From Skermanella mucosa (GTDB lineage Bacteria > Pseudomonadota > Alphaproteobacteria > Azospirillales > Azospirillaceae), in assembly GCF_016765655.2 (NCBI RefSeq), contig NZ_CP086106.1, positions 528,001 to 592,000 of the forward strand: 64,000 bases of DNA, in the 5' to 3' direction. The translations under genes were made by a program, and so were the position numbers. Of the stretch, positions 17,163 through 24,579 are shown one piece after another. Under the pieces are notes generated by a model. It had not been told where the DNA came from and did not search any database. It worked only from the letters and a program-made list of their open reading frames with translations. Numbering within the stretch: the stretch's first letter is position 1; every line of letters begins with the position of its first letter.

Positions 17163-18446
17163 ATGGAACTCACCATCCTGTTCGGCACCTTCGCGGTGCT
17201 GCTGGTGCTGGGCGTGCCGATCGCCTTCGTGCTCGCCATCGCCAGCTTCGCCACCATCGTCCACATGGGCCTGCCGCCGCTGATCGTATTCCAGCGCATG
17301 GCGTCGGGCATGAGCGCCTTCGCCCTGATGGCGATCCCGTTCTTCATCTTCGCCGGCGAGCTGATGGTGCGAGGCGCCATCGCGGAGAAGCTGGTGCGGC
17401 TGGCAGCCGGCGTAATCGGCCACCTGCGCGGCGGGCTGGGGCTGGTCAACGTGATGTCCAGCACCTTCTTCGGCGGCGTGTCGGGGTCGGCGGTGGCCGA
17501 CGCCTCGGCGGTCGGCGGGCTGATGATCCCGCAGATGAAGGCGCGCGGCTACGCGGTGGACTATTCGGTCAACATCACCGTCACGGCGGCGATCATCGCG
17601 CTGCTGATCCCGCCCAGCCACAACATGATCATCTATTCGATCTCGGCCGGCGGCATGATCTCGATCGCCGACCTATTCACCGCCGGCATCCTGCCTGGGC
17701 TGCTGCTGGCGGTCCTGCTGATGGTCGCGGCCTATATCGTGGCCCGCAGGCGGGGATATCCGGCCGAGGTCTTCCCCGGGTTCCCGGCGCTGCTGTCGAT
17801 CTTCGTGAACGCGGTGCCGGGGCTGCTGCTGATCCTGGTGATCGTCGGCGGCGTGCGGTCCGGCGTCTTCACGGCGACCGAGAGCTCGATGATCGCGGTG
17901 GTCTACGCGCTGCTGGTCACGCTGCTGGTCTATCGCAGCCTGGGCTGGACCGACTTCGTCGCGGCGACCCTGGCGGCGGCGCGGACCACGGCCATGGTGC
18001 TGCTGGTGATCGGGGCCGCGGCCTCGTTCGGCTGGCTGCTGGCGCTGCTCCAGGTGCCGGCGGCGACGGTGGAGTTCATGCAGTCGCTCAGCGACAACCC
18101 GCTGGTGATCTTCCTGATGCTCAACATCGTGCTGCTGTTCCTGGGCTGCTTCATGGACATGTCGCCGCTGATCATCATCACGACGCCGATCTTCCTGCCG
18201 GTGGTCACCGCGTTCGGCATGGACCCGGTCCATTTCGGCGTGATCCTGGTGCTGAACCTGGGAATCGGGCTGTGCACCCCGCCGGTCGGATCGGTGCTGT
18301 TCGTCGGCTGCGCGGTCGGCAAGATCCCGATCATGCAGGCGGTGCGGACCATCTGGCCGTTCTACATCGCCTGCCTCGTGACCCTGATGCTGGTGACATA
18401 CATCCCCGCGATCTCGCTCTTCCTGCCGAAGATGTTCGCGAACTGA
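17163..18446 (+). CDS. TRAP transporter large permease (DctM family)
   Basis: A 427-aa membrane protein with about 12 hydrophobic segments, the ion-coupled channel of the TRAP system. Recognisable landmarks are the FFGGVSGSAVADASAVG loop and IPPSHNMIIYS. ATG 17163 follows GAAGGAGACGCC. Full length for the family; 13 bp after the small permease gene. It drives sodium- or proton-coupled uptake of the substrate caught by the DctP protein. Confidence 0.95.
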   Translation: MELTILFGTFAVLLVLGVPIAFVLAIASFATIVHMGLPPLIVFQRMASGMSAFALMAIPFFIFAGELMVRGAIAEKLVRLAAGVIGHLRGGLGLVNVMSSTFFGGVSGSAVADASAVGGLMIPQMKARGYAVDYSVNITVTAAIIALLIPPSHNMIIYSISAGGMISIADLFTAGILPGLLLAVLLMVAAYIVARRRGYPAEVFPGFPALLSIFVNAVPGLLLILVIVGGVRSGVFTATESSMIAVVYALLVTLLVYRSLGWTDFVAATLAAARTTAMVLLVIGAAASFGWLLALLQVPAATVEFMQSLSDNPLVIFLMLNIVLLFLGCFMDMSPLIIITTPIFLPVVTAFGMDPVHFGVILVLNLGIGLCTPPVGSVLFVGCAVGKIPIMQAVRTIWPFYIACLVTLMLVTYIPAISLFLPKMFAN

Positions 18447-18501
18447 ACCGACCCCGATCCGACCCCCCCAATCCGACTAGGACAGAGACAGGACCCGAGC
18501 G

Positions 18502-19338
18502 ATGAAGATTTCCGTCAGGCAGGTATCCCACCCGGATGCCGTCCGCACCTTCGACACCGAGACCCTGCGCGAGCAGTTCCTGATCCCGTCGCTGTTCGAG
18601 GCCGACGAGATCGCCCTGACCTACAGCCATATCGACCGGCTGGTGGTCGGCGGCGCCACCCCGGTGGCCGGCCCGCTGACGCTGGAGTCGTCCAAGGAGA
18701 TCGGCTCCGACACCTTCCTGAAGCGCCGCGAGCTGGGCGTCGTCAACGTGGGCGGCGCCGGGCGGGTCGTGGTGGACGGCACCGCCTTCGAGCTGGCCCC
18801 GCGCGACGGGCTCTACGTCGCCATGGGCAGCGCGGACGTGCGGTTCGAGAGCGCCGACGCCGCCAACCCCGCCAAGTTCTACCTGGTCAGCGCGCCGGCC
18901 CACGCCCGGCACGAGACCATGAAGATCTCGCTGGAGCAGGCCCGCAAGGTGACCCTGGGCGACATCGCCCAGTCCAACGACCGGACCATCTACCAGATGA
19001 TCCACCCCGAGGTCTGCCGGTCCTGCCAGCTGGTGCTGGGCATGACGGTGCTGAAGCCGAACAACATGTGGAACACCATGCCGTGCCACACCCACGACCG
19101 GCGGTCCGAGGTCTATCTGTATTTCGACCTGCCGCAGGACGGGCGCGTCTTCCACTTCATGGGCGAGCCGACCGAGACCCGGCACATGGTGATCGCCAAC
19201 GAGCAGGCCGTGCTGTCGCCGGGCTGGTCGATCCACAGCGGCGTCGGCACCAGCAACTACACCTTCATCTGGGCAATGGCCGGCGACAACCAGGACTTCA
19301 CCGACATGGACATGGTGCCCATGGCCGAGCTGCGCTGA
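18502..19338 (+). CDS. kduI: 5-dehydro-4-deoxy-D-glucuronate isomerase
   Basis: A 278-aa cupin-fold metal isomerase converting 5-keto-4-deoxyuronate into 3-deoxy-D-glycero-2,5-hexodiulosonate in unsaturated uronate catabolism. The metal site is visible as CHTHDRRSEVYLYF (two His, Glu) plus the later His in WSIHSGVG. Usual length for KduI. It follows the TRAP transporter and precedes kduD, the next enzyme of the pathway. Confidence 0.96.
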   Translation: MKISVRQVSHPDAVRTFDTETLREQFLIPSLFEADEIALTYSHIDRLVVGGATPVAGPLTLESSKEIGSDTFLKRRELGVVNVGGAGRVVVDGTAFELAPRDGLYVAMGSADVRFESADAANPAKFYLVSAPAHARHETMKISLEQARKVTLGDIAQSNDRTIYQMIHPEVCRSCQLVLGMTVLKPNNMWNTMPCHTHDRRSEVYLYFDLPQDGRVFHFMGEPTETRHMVIANEQAVLSPGWSIHSGVGTSNYTFIWAMAGDNQDFTDMDMVPMAELR

Positions 19339-19351
19339 GGGAGGGGACGCC

Positions 19352-20107
19352 ATGACATCGTTCGACCTTACCGGGCTGACGGCGATCGTGACCGGGGCGA
19401 ACACCGGCATCGGCCAGGGGATCGCGGTGGCGCTGGCCCGGGCCGGCGCCGGCATCGCCGCGGTCGGCCGCTCGTCCATGGAGGAAACGGCCGGCCTGGT
19501 CGCCGAAACCGGCGCGCCGTTCCTGGAGATCCGGGCCGACCTGGGCTCCACCGAGCCGCTGGCCGGCATCGTGGAACAAACCGTGGGCTGGAGCGGCCGG
19601 GCCGACATCCTGGTCAACAATGCCGGGATCATCCGCCGGGCCGACGCGATCGACTTCACCGAGGCGGACTGGGACGCCGTCATGGACGTCAACCTGAAGT
19701 CCGCCTTCTTCCTGTCCCAGGCCTTCGCCCGCCGGCTGCTGGAGGCCGGGCGGCCGGGGAAGATCATCAACATCGCGTCGATGCTGTCCTTCCAGGGCGG
19801 CATCCGGATCCCGTCCTACACGGCGTCCAAGAGCGGGCTGGCTGGCCTGACCCGGCTGCTGGCCTGCGAATGGGCGGCGCGCGGGATCAACGTGAACGCG
19901 CTGGCGCCGGGCTATTTCGTCACCAACAACACCCAGGCGCTCCGCGAGGACCCCAAGCGCAGCGCCGACATCCTGGGCCGCATCCCCGCCGGCCGCTGGG
20001 GCAAGCCGGAGGACCTGGGCGGCGCCGCGGTCTTCCTGGCCTCCGCGGCGTCGGACTATGTCCACGGCGTGGTGCTGCCGGTGGACGGCGGCTGGCTGGT
20101 CCGGTGA
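19352..20107 (+). CDS. kduD: 2-dehydro-3-deoxy-D-gluconate 5-dehydrogenase
   Basis: A 251-aa short-chain dehydrogenase. NAD(P) binding uses TGANTGIGQG at the N-terminus, the NNAG motif is present, and the catalytic Ser and Tyr-x3-Lys are in the NIAS and YTASKSG motifs. It reduces the KduI product to 2-keto-3-deoxygluconate. The start has a clear GGGAGGGG site, 13 bp after kduI. The further enzymes (KDG kinase and aldolase) are not in the window. Confidence 0.94.
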   Translation: MTSFDLTGLTAIVTGANTGIGQGIAVALARAGAGIAAVGRSSMEETAGLVAETGAPFLEIRADLGSTEPLAGIVEQTVGWSGRADILVNNAGIIRRADAIDFTEADWDAVMDVNLKSAFFLSQAFARRLLEAGRPGKIINIASMLSFQGGIRIPSYTASKSGLAGLTRLLACEWAARGINVNALAPGYFVTNNTQALREDPKRSADILGRIPAGRWGKPEDLGGAAVFLASAASDYVHGVVLPVDGGWLVR

Positions 20108-20139
20108 GGTCTTCGATGGACAAGAGAGGAGCGAGGGAC

Positions 20140-20511
20140 ATGGAAACCGGATCGAACCAGGACACGAGGCGCGGCAGCGACATCTTCCTGAAGGACGCCG
20201 AGGTCGGCTGGGAGAGTGTCGGCGAAGGGCTGCGCCGCAAGATCCTGTGCTATGACGAGACGATCATGATGGCGCGGGTCGCCTTCGAGGCCGGCGCCGT
20301 CGGCACCCCGCACCGCCACCCGCATACCCAGTGCAGCCTGGTGGAAAGCGGCGTCTTCGACATCACCATCGCCGGCCGCACCGAGCGCCTGTCGGCCGGC
20401 GACAGCTTCGTCGTGCCCTCCGACGCCCTGCACGGCGCCGTCAACATCGAGCCCGGCATCCTGCTGGACGTCTTCACCCCGTTGCGCGAGGACTTCCTGC
20501 CGCCGGCGTGA
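20140..20511 (+). CDS. kdgF: cupin protein, probable KdgF-like unsaturated uronate linearising enzyme
   Basis: A 123-aa single-domain cupin. The metal motif GTPHRHPHTQ with a later Glu and the second-motif His (DALHGAVN) match KdgF-type cupins, which turn cyclic 4,5-unsaturated uronates into the linear ketone used by KduI. ATG 20140 is chosen for the upstream GGAGCGAGGGA; ATG 20116 is possible. It is the last gene of the uronate operon and is followed by a strong terminator. The KdgF name rests on family and context, not on a proven motif. Confidence 0.8.
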   Translation: METGSNQDTRRGSDIFLKDAEVGWESVGEGLRRKILCYDETIMMARVAFEAGAVGTPHRHPHTQCSLVESGVFDITIAGRTERLSAGDSFVVPSDALHGAVNIEPGILLDVFTPLREDFLPPA

Positions 20512-20612
20512 GCGGAAAAAATCCATTGGGAGGTTATGGTTAACGTATTTGAAAGGTTTCTAACCTAGAACTGGGATCACGCACATGGTTGCGTTTCCTC
20601 CCTAAGACTTGG

Positions 20613-20645
20613 GCCCCGCGCGTCATCCGCTGCGGGGCTTTTTTT
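20613..20645 (+). terminator. Rho-independent terminator of the uronate operon
   Basis: GCCCCGC paired with GCGGGGC around a 12-base loop, followed by seven T residues, about 100 bp past the cupin stop. Confidence 0.85.
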
Positions 20646-20736
20646 CGCCCGAGCCATCGCCCACCCGTTCGCCCGAGTGGCCGCCCCGCAAGCCGCACTT
20701 GAACCCGCCCGCCACCTGGGCTACTCAACCCCAGCC

Positions 20737-20826
20737 GGATGGGTGGCCGAGTGGTTTAAGGCAGCGGTCTTGAAAACCGCCGTGGGTGCAAGCTCACCGT
20801 GGGTTCGAATCCCACCCCATCCGCCA
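20737..20826 (+). tRNA. tRNA-Ser (anticodon UGA)
   Basis: A 90-base class II tRNA. The acceptor GGATGGG pairs with CCCATCC, the D arm is GGCCGAGTGG, the anticodon loop contains CTTGAAA (anticodon TGA), the long variable arm is typical of Ser, the T arm is GGGTTCGAATCCC, and the 3' CCA is encoded. It marks the left edge of an AT-rich accessory patch. Confidence 0.95.
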
Positions 20827-21254
20827 TTACCCTGTTACATATAAGGCAAATATGTTGACAGGCCCTGGGGCCACGTCACGGCGTCGTCAACATTTTTTGG
20901 GGGTGGGGAGACAACAAGGAAGCAACAAGCCTTCCGGCGCAGCATGGAAGGTCTTCGGACGCGATTCCACAAGGCCCACGTTGTTTTACATACGGAATAG
21001 GTTATGGAGCGCGGGCTGGGCGTTCATTGAACGTTATATGCTGATGCACGGCATCCGGAGTGTCGCAGAACCGCTACAACGATGGCCCTCTCCTAGCTAA
21101 TGAACCGACCGATGAGGTTCCCCAAGACGGCGGTTGACATTCGCCAGGACCTTCACCTTCTTAGCTGAATGGGTCTGTTGAGTTTGAACTCTGGCTGAGC
21201 TTCATCGAATGGGTATGACGTGCCACACGTCGGTCGCAGGAGAAGAGGTCCTTT
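20827..21254. other. gene-free stretch after tRNA-Ser
   Basis: About 430 bp of mixed composition with no supportable gene; its open frames start without ribosome sites. At 20886-20900 is GTCAACATTTTTTGG, nearly repeated at 22213-22226 on the far side of the AT-rich gene, so the pair may be boundary repeats of an inserted segment. Confidence 0.4.
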
Positions 21255-22037
21255 ATGTATATATTTGAGATAGTAATTCCTGGAACATGGCTCGATCATG
21301 GAGACAATGCAAAGAATTGGTCTATAGAGAATATCCTTTCAAGTATTTACGGGCAATTTTTTGAGGCAAACATATCTCTGAATCTTTTCACTCAAGCACT
21401 GAAAGTTTCCTATACTTCTGATTTACGCAAAATTCGAGAGGATTATACGAAAATCCTTCGTGAAACTGAAGAAAGTATCAGGCCAAATCACGCTTACCAA
21501 ATTGATATAGAAGAGTATGAAAGGATTTATTTCGAAGCAGAAACGGCAGCAAAACGAAAGTTCTGGGAGAATGGGAACGCTCCCAGCTTGTTTGTTAACT
21601 CAGAACCAATGATGCATGCTAGAAACTTTCTTTATTCATTTGACATGGTGGACAAGTTTTTCCGGATTTTGCTAAAGGAGGAAGGAGTTCCAGTCGAACT
21701 GAATGACATTTATTCTAGAATGGCAGAAAAGTTCCCTGACCTTAGAGGGGTTAGGAATTCCGTTCAGCATCTAGAAGACCGTTCAAGAGGATTGGGCAGT
21801 TCGAAGAAGGAAATAAATCCACAGCCCATATCGAACCATATGATCAACGCTCAAAATGGCGGAGTGATAGTAATGAATTCACTAAACGGCACCAATTATA
21901 TATGCACAATGGAAAATGGTGTATGTGGAAAGATTGACGTTTCCCCAAATTCATTGAAAGGACTCCAGTCCATTGTCCAAAGCTCTCTTAACGCCTTTCA
22001 ATGGAAGGGGCCAAAAAGACATCTTCCAAATCTGTGA
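21255..22037 (+). CDS. AT-rich orphan gene, HEPN-like R-x4-H motif
   Basis: A 260-aa protein not recognised by family. Codon and base use are far more AT-rich than any neighbour, a strong sign of horizontal transfer. A good AGGAGAAGAGG site precedes the ATG. The first two thirds look helical and charged. GVRNSVQHLEDR (Arg167, His172) matches the R-x4-6-H pattern of HEPN ribonucleases, preceded by helix-forming sequence. The C-terminal 60 residues look beta-rich. It stands alone between tRNA-Ser and a tRNA-Leu fragment. HEPN membership is a guess from one motif. Confidence 0.75.
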   Translation: MYIFEIVIPGTWLDHGDNAKNWSIENILSSIYGQFFEANISLNLFTQALKVSYTSDLRKIREDYTKILRETEESIRPNHAYQIDIEEYERIYFEAETAAKRKFWENGNAPSLFVNSEPMMHARNFLYSFDMVDKFFRILLKEEGVPVELNDIYSRMAEKFPDLRGVRNSVQHLEDRSRGLGSSKKEINPQPISNHMINAQNGGVIVMNSLNGTNYICTMENGVCGKIDVSPNSLKGLQSIVQSSLNAFQWKGPKRHLPNL

Positions 22038-22091
22038 TCGAATTCAAACTGGCATCTATTATTTCCTTGCAAGCAACATTGCAATAGAAGT

Positions 22092-22147
22092 CGGGTTTAA
22101 AATCCGCAGCCGCAAGGCGTGGGGATTCGAGTCCCCCGTCCGCACCA
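22092..22147 (+). repeat. 3' fragment of a tRNA-Leu (UAA) gene, probable attachment-site remnant
   Basis: Starts in an anticodon stem-loop (CGGG-TTTAAAA-TCCG, anticodon TAA), continues through a leucine-type variable arm (GCCGCAAGGC) and T arm (GGGGATTCGAGTCCCC), and ends in the acceptor strand CGTCCGC-A-CCA. The 5' half is missing: upstream sequence does not form an acceptor or D arm. Integrated elements commonly leave such 3' tRNA pieces as attL/attR. The T-stem seems to have an A-C mismatch, fitting a non-functional copy. Confidence 0.65.
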
Positions 22148-22263
22148 CTTTGAGAATCAACGTTTCTCGGCCAAATCTGTTCACACGCCCTACCCTCGGA
22201 CAGGGTGGGAATGTCAACATTTTTGGCTGATGGATGGGATAGGGATGGGACAAAGGGACGGGC

Positions 22264-22485
22264 TCACCGTCCCATCCTGGGCGCCGGTGCGGGCGGCGCT
22301 GGACCCCGCACTTGGTTGGTTTGGATTCGCTCAACGGCGCGCTCCCGCTGGCGTTGCTCGGCCTCCCGCTGTCGGCGGCTGGCCTCCTGCTCGATGCGAC
22401 TGATCACCTCGGACGGCGGCGAAGACTTCGGCATTCGTTTCGCGAAATCGCTGAGCTCCGCGTCGCCGTGCATGGCGTCGACCAC
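22264..22485 (-). pseudogene. C-terminal fragment of a mobilisation/relaxase-like protein
   Basis: A frame reading MVDAMHGDAELSDFAKRM and then a Gln/Arg/Glu-rich helical tail (EASRRQREAEQRQRER) with a Pro-rich end. It is open upstream through KDGKKLADAIDRQPEGEK into the 3' part of the antitoxin gene in another frame, with no ribosome site. The composition resembles the tails of conjugal-transfer relaxases, but this is not a firm match. It occupies the place where the toxin partner of the antitoxin would normally be. Confidence 0.4.
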
Positions 22486-22490
22486 CTTCC

Positions 22491-22781
22491 TCAGCTTCTC
22501 CCCTTCGGGTTGGCGGTCGATGGCGTCGGCCAGCTTCTTTCCATCCTTGAGTGCTCGTCCGGAATGCGCGCCGTTTCGATCGCCGCGATATCGTCTTCAC
22601 TGAGTTCGGCGACCGCCAGCGCTTGTCGGTCGAGCCGCCTCAGGCGCTCGTATTCGCCGGCCGACAGGATCACCACGCTGGGACGACCGTACTTGGTCAC
22701 GACCACCGGTTCGACCAGCGCCTGATCCTGATAACGGCCGAAGTTCTTCTGAACCTCGCCCGCCGTGACGGAGTGGGACAT
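22491..22781 (-). CDS. Phd/YefM family antitoxin, orphan with altered C-terminus
   Basis: A 96-aa protein. The Phd fold is clear: SVTAGEVQKNFGRYQDQAL, then VVVTKYGRPSVVILSAGEYERL, the DNA-binding half of a type II antitoxin. ATG 22781 has TAGGAG upstream. After IPDEHS (about residue 75) the sequence changes to an unrelated RMERSWPTPST tail, and the overlapping frame carries a mobilisation-like fragment, so the 3' end looks like a deletion joint. No toxin gene follows. It may still repress its own promoter. Confidence 0.75.
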   Translation of the reverse strand: MSHSVTAGEVQKNFGRYQDQALVEPVVVTKYGRPSVVILSAGEYERLRRLDRQALAVAELSEDDIAAIETARIPDEHSRMERSWPTPSTANPKGRS

Positions 22782-23411
22782 AGGCAATCTCCTAAATCTT
22801 ACGGAAGATACGGAACATTGGCGGGTACGTCAACGAGGAAGACCAGGGACAGGCCGCGGAGACTCGCCTTGCCAAGCGGCGAATGCTCGAAGCCGGTTTC
22901 CGCCTCTCCACCTCCTCGGATACCCGTTGCACCGCGCTGCCGATGCGCGGGAGAACTGGAGAACCTGGAGCGGCCTCGACGGTGTCTTCGAAGACGTGTT
23001 CCATCAGACCAAAAGCCGCCGATCCGGTAAACGGCGCTCCGGACCCGATCCGGCGATACCAGGGCAGGAACAGGAATGGCACTACGAAGGGGCAAGGCGC
23101 CGCCGCAGCCCATACTGAACGCGATGCAGGGCATCGTCTACGAGAGCGAGTGGCGGGTGAAGCGACAGCATGTGAATTGGTGCCCTCTCCAGGTGTCGTA
23201 TACAGTGCGCGTCAGGCCGCCCGTCGTGGCCGCAGCCTTGAACGTCGGGAAAGTGTATTTTCCGGGTGCGAGTTTCGCCTTGGGTGCCGAGATGGGAACT
23301 CTTCGGATGAGCCAGTCCTCCCATGTCCACCGAGCAGCGGAAGCCGGGCTCGGCCGCCAAGAGGGCTATGGGTCACCGGGCGGATTGCCCCGGAAAAGAG
23401 GAGGAGATGCT
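22782..23411. other. gene-free stretch with scraps
   Basis: About 630 bp between the antitoxin and mntA. Several frames are open but none has a good start or a coherent protein. Short coherent pieces, for example GLDGVFEDVF on the plus strand near 22975-23005, suggest decayed genes. Nothing can be named. Confidence 0.35.
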
Positions 23412-23720
23412 GTGCCGGGCCGCCTGTTTTCCGACCGCGCCGCCCTTGAGGCGCTGTGCCGACGCTTCCATGTCCGCCGGCTGTCCCTGTTCGGCTCCAC
23501 CCTGAAAGGGACGGCGCGGCCGGACAGCGACATCGACCTGCTGGTGGAATTCGCGCCGGGGCGGGAACCGGGCTATCTGGCGCTGGGCGAACTCCAGGCC
23601 CGCCTTTCCGCCCTGGCGGACGGGCGGCCCGTGGATCTCCGCACCCCTGAGGAGCTGAGCCACCATTTCCGCAACGCCGTGGTGCAGGCGGCCGAGGTGC
23701 AGTATGCCGCCGGAGGATAG
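23412..23720 (+). CDS. mntA: MntA-type minimal nucleotidyltransferase antitoxin
   Basis: A 102-aa minimal nucleotidyltransferase. It carries the signature GS-x10-D-x-D (Gly28, Ser29, Asp40, Asp42) in FGSTLKGTARPDSDIDLLVEF. MntA antitoxins neutralise their HEPN partner by adding AMP to a tyrosine near its active site. The GTG start at 23412 has GAGGAGG upstream. It overlaps the hepT gene by 17 bases, the usual coupled order. Confidence 0.88.
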   Translation: MPGRLFSDRAALEALCRRFHVRRLSLFGSTLKGTARPDSDIDLLVEFAPGREPGYLALGELQARLSALADGRPVDLRTPEELSHHFRNAVVQAAEVQYAAGG

Positions 23721-24042
23721 GATCCGCGTCCTGCATAGGGTCGAGGCGGCAAACACGGCCTTGCGCTTCGTCACCGGGCGCCGGCGCGAGGATCTCGACA
23801 ACGACGAGATGCTATTGTTCGCCTTGCTCCGTTCCGTCGAGGTTGTCGGGGAGGCCGCCTCGCGGGTCTCCCCTGAAACACGCGCCGCAGCTCCCGCCGT
23901 ACCATGGGCATCGATCGTCGCCATGCGGAACCGATTGGTCCACGCGTATTTCGACGTCGACCGTAACATCGTCTGGAGAACTGTGACCGAGGAGCTTCCG
24001 CCGCTGATCTCACTCCTGAGCTCCCTGACGGACAATGAATGA
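23704..24042 (+). CDS. hepT: HepT-type HEPN toxin (DUF86)
   Basis: A 112-aa all-helical HEPN ribonuclease of the DUF86/HepT family. The catalytic motif is MRNRLVHAYFDVD (Arg75, His80, with Tyr82 as the probable AMP-acceptor site). Such toxins cut RNA unless modified by MntA. The start overlaps mntA, and the stop overlaps the next ATG. Complete length, with all key residues present, so the pair should be functional. Confidence 0.9.
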   Translation: MPPEDRIRVLHRVEAANTALRFVTGRRREDLDNDEMLLFALLRSVEVVGEAASRVSPETRAAAPAVPWASIVAMRNRLVHAYFDVDRNIVWRTVTEELPPLISLLSSLTDNE

Positions 24043-24365
24043 TGAGCACCCACGACATTCGCCGGCGTCCGGACGGCGTTTCCCAGCCCACCGGCAGCAT
24101 TGAAAGGACTGCGGCAACCACACTCGACGACATCGTGCAACTTATCAGGGCGCAGGAAGTGGAGCTCCGCCGGCGCGACATACGTCATCCTGCCATTTTC
24201 GGGTCCATGGCGCGCAGTGATCGAGAGCGGATCGATGACATCCTCATCGCCATTGCCGATATCCGCGTTGATACGGCCGGCATGGATTACGCGGCCTTTT
24301 CTCGTAATCCCGTTGTCATCCGCTTGGAAGACATCCGACACGGCTCATGGCGGCCTGGACCCTGA
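24039..24365 (+). CDS. degenerate second nucleotidyltransferase-like protein
   Basis: A 108-aa product whose middle (RRRDIRHPAIFGSMARSD) matches the start of a MNT nucleotidyltransferase, but the following catalytic GS-x10-DxD is broken: the expected DSDID is reduced to IDDIL. It overlaps hepT by four bases (ATGATGA). The C-terminal part is unlike other MNT proteins. It is either a catalytically dead homologue kept as a third component or, more likely, a decaying antitoxin copy. Confidence 0.55.
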   Translation: MMSTHDIRRRPDGVSQPTGSIERTAATTLDDIVQLIRAQEVELRRRDIRHPAIFGSMARSDRERIDDILIAIADIRVDTAGMDYAAFSRNPVVIRLEDIRHGSWRPGP

Positions 24366-24579
24366 CGGCGTCGCCGGGGCGGATGCCCAGACGCTCGATG
24401 TCGCCGCGCAATGAAGACCTTGTCCGGAAAGGCAACTCCCGGGTCATGCAATTTCCGCCCTATGCCGCCCTATTTTGTCCTATCCGGGACGAAACTTGTA
24501 ATAGCGAAATGATCCATTAATGCTCCACAAAACTGCTTAGAAACCGGGCACCGCTGATCGAGGGTGCAGGCGCCATTTC

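Noticed and set aside
22975-23100. Possible transposase fragment (GLDGVFEDVF)
   Set aside because: Too short and without DDE residues or terminal repeats to call an insertion sequence.
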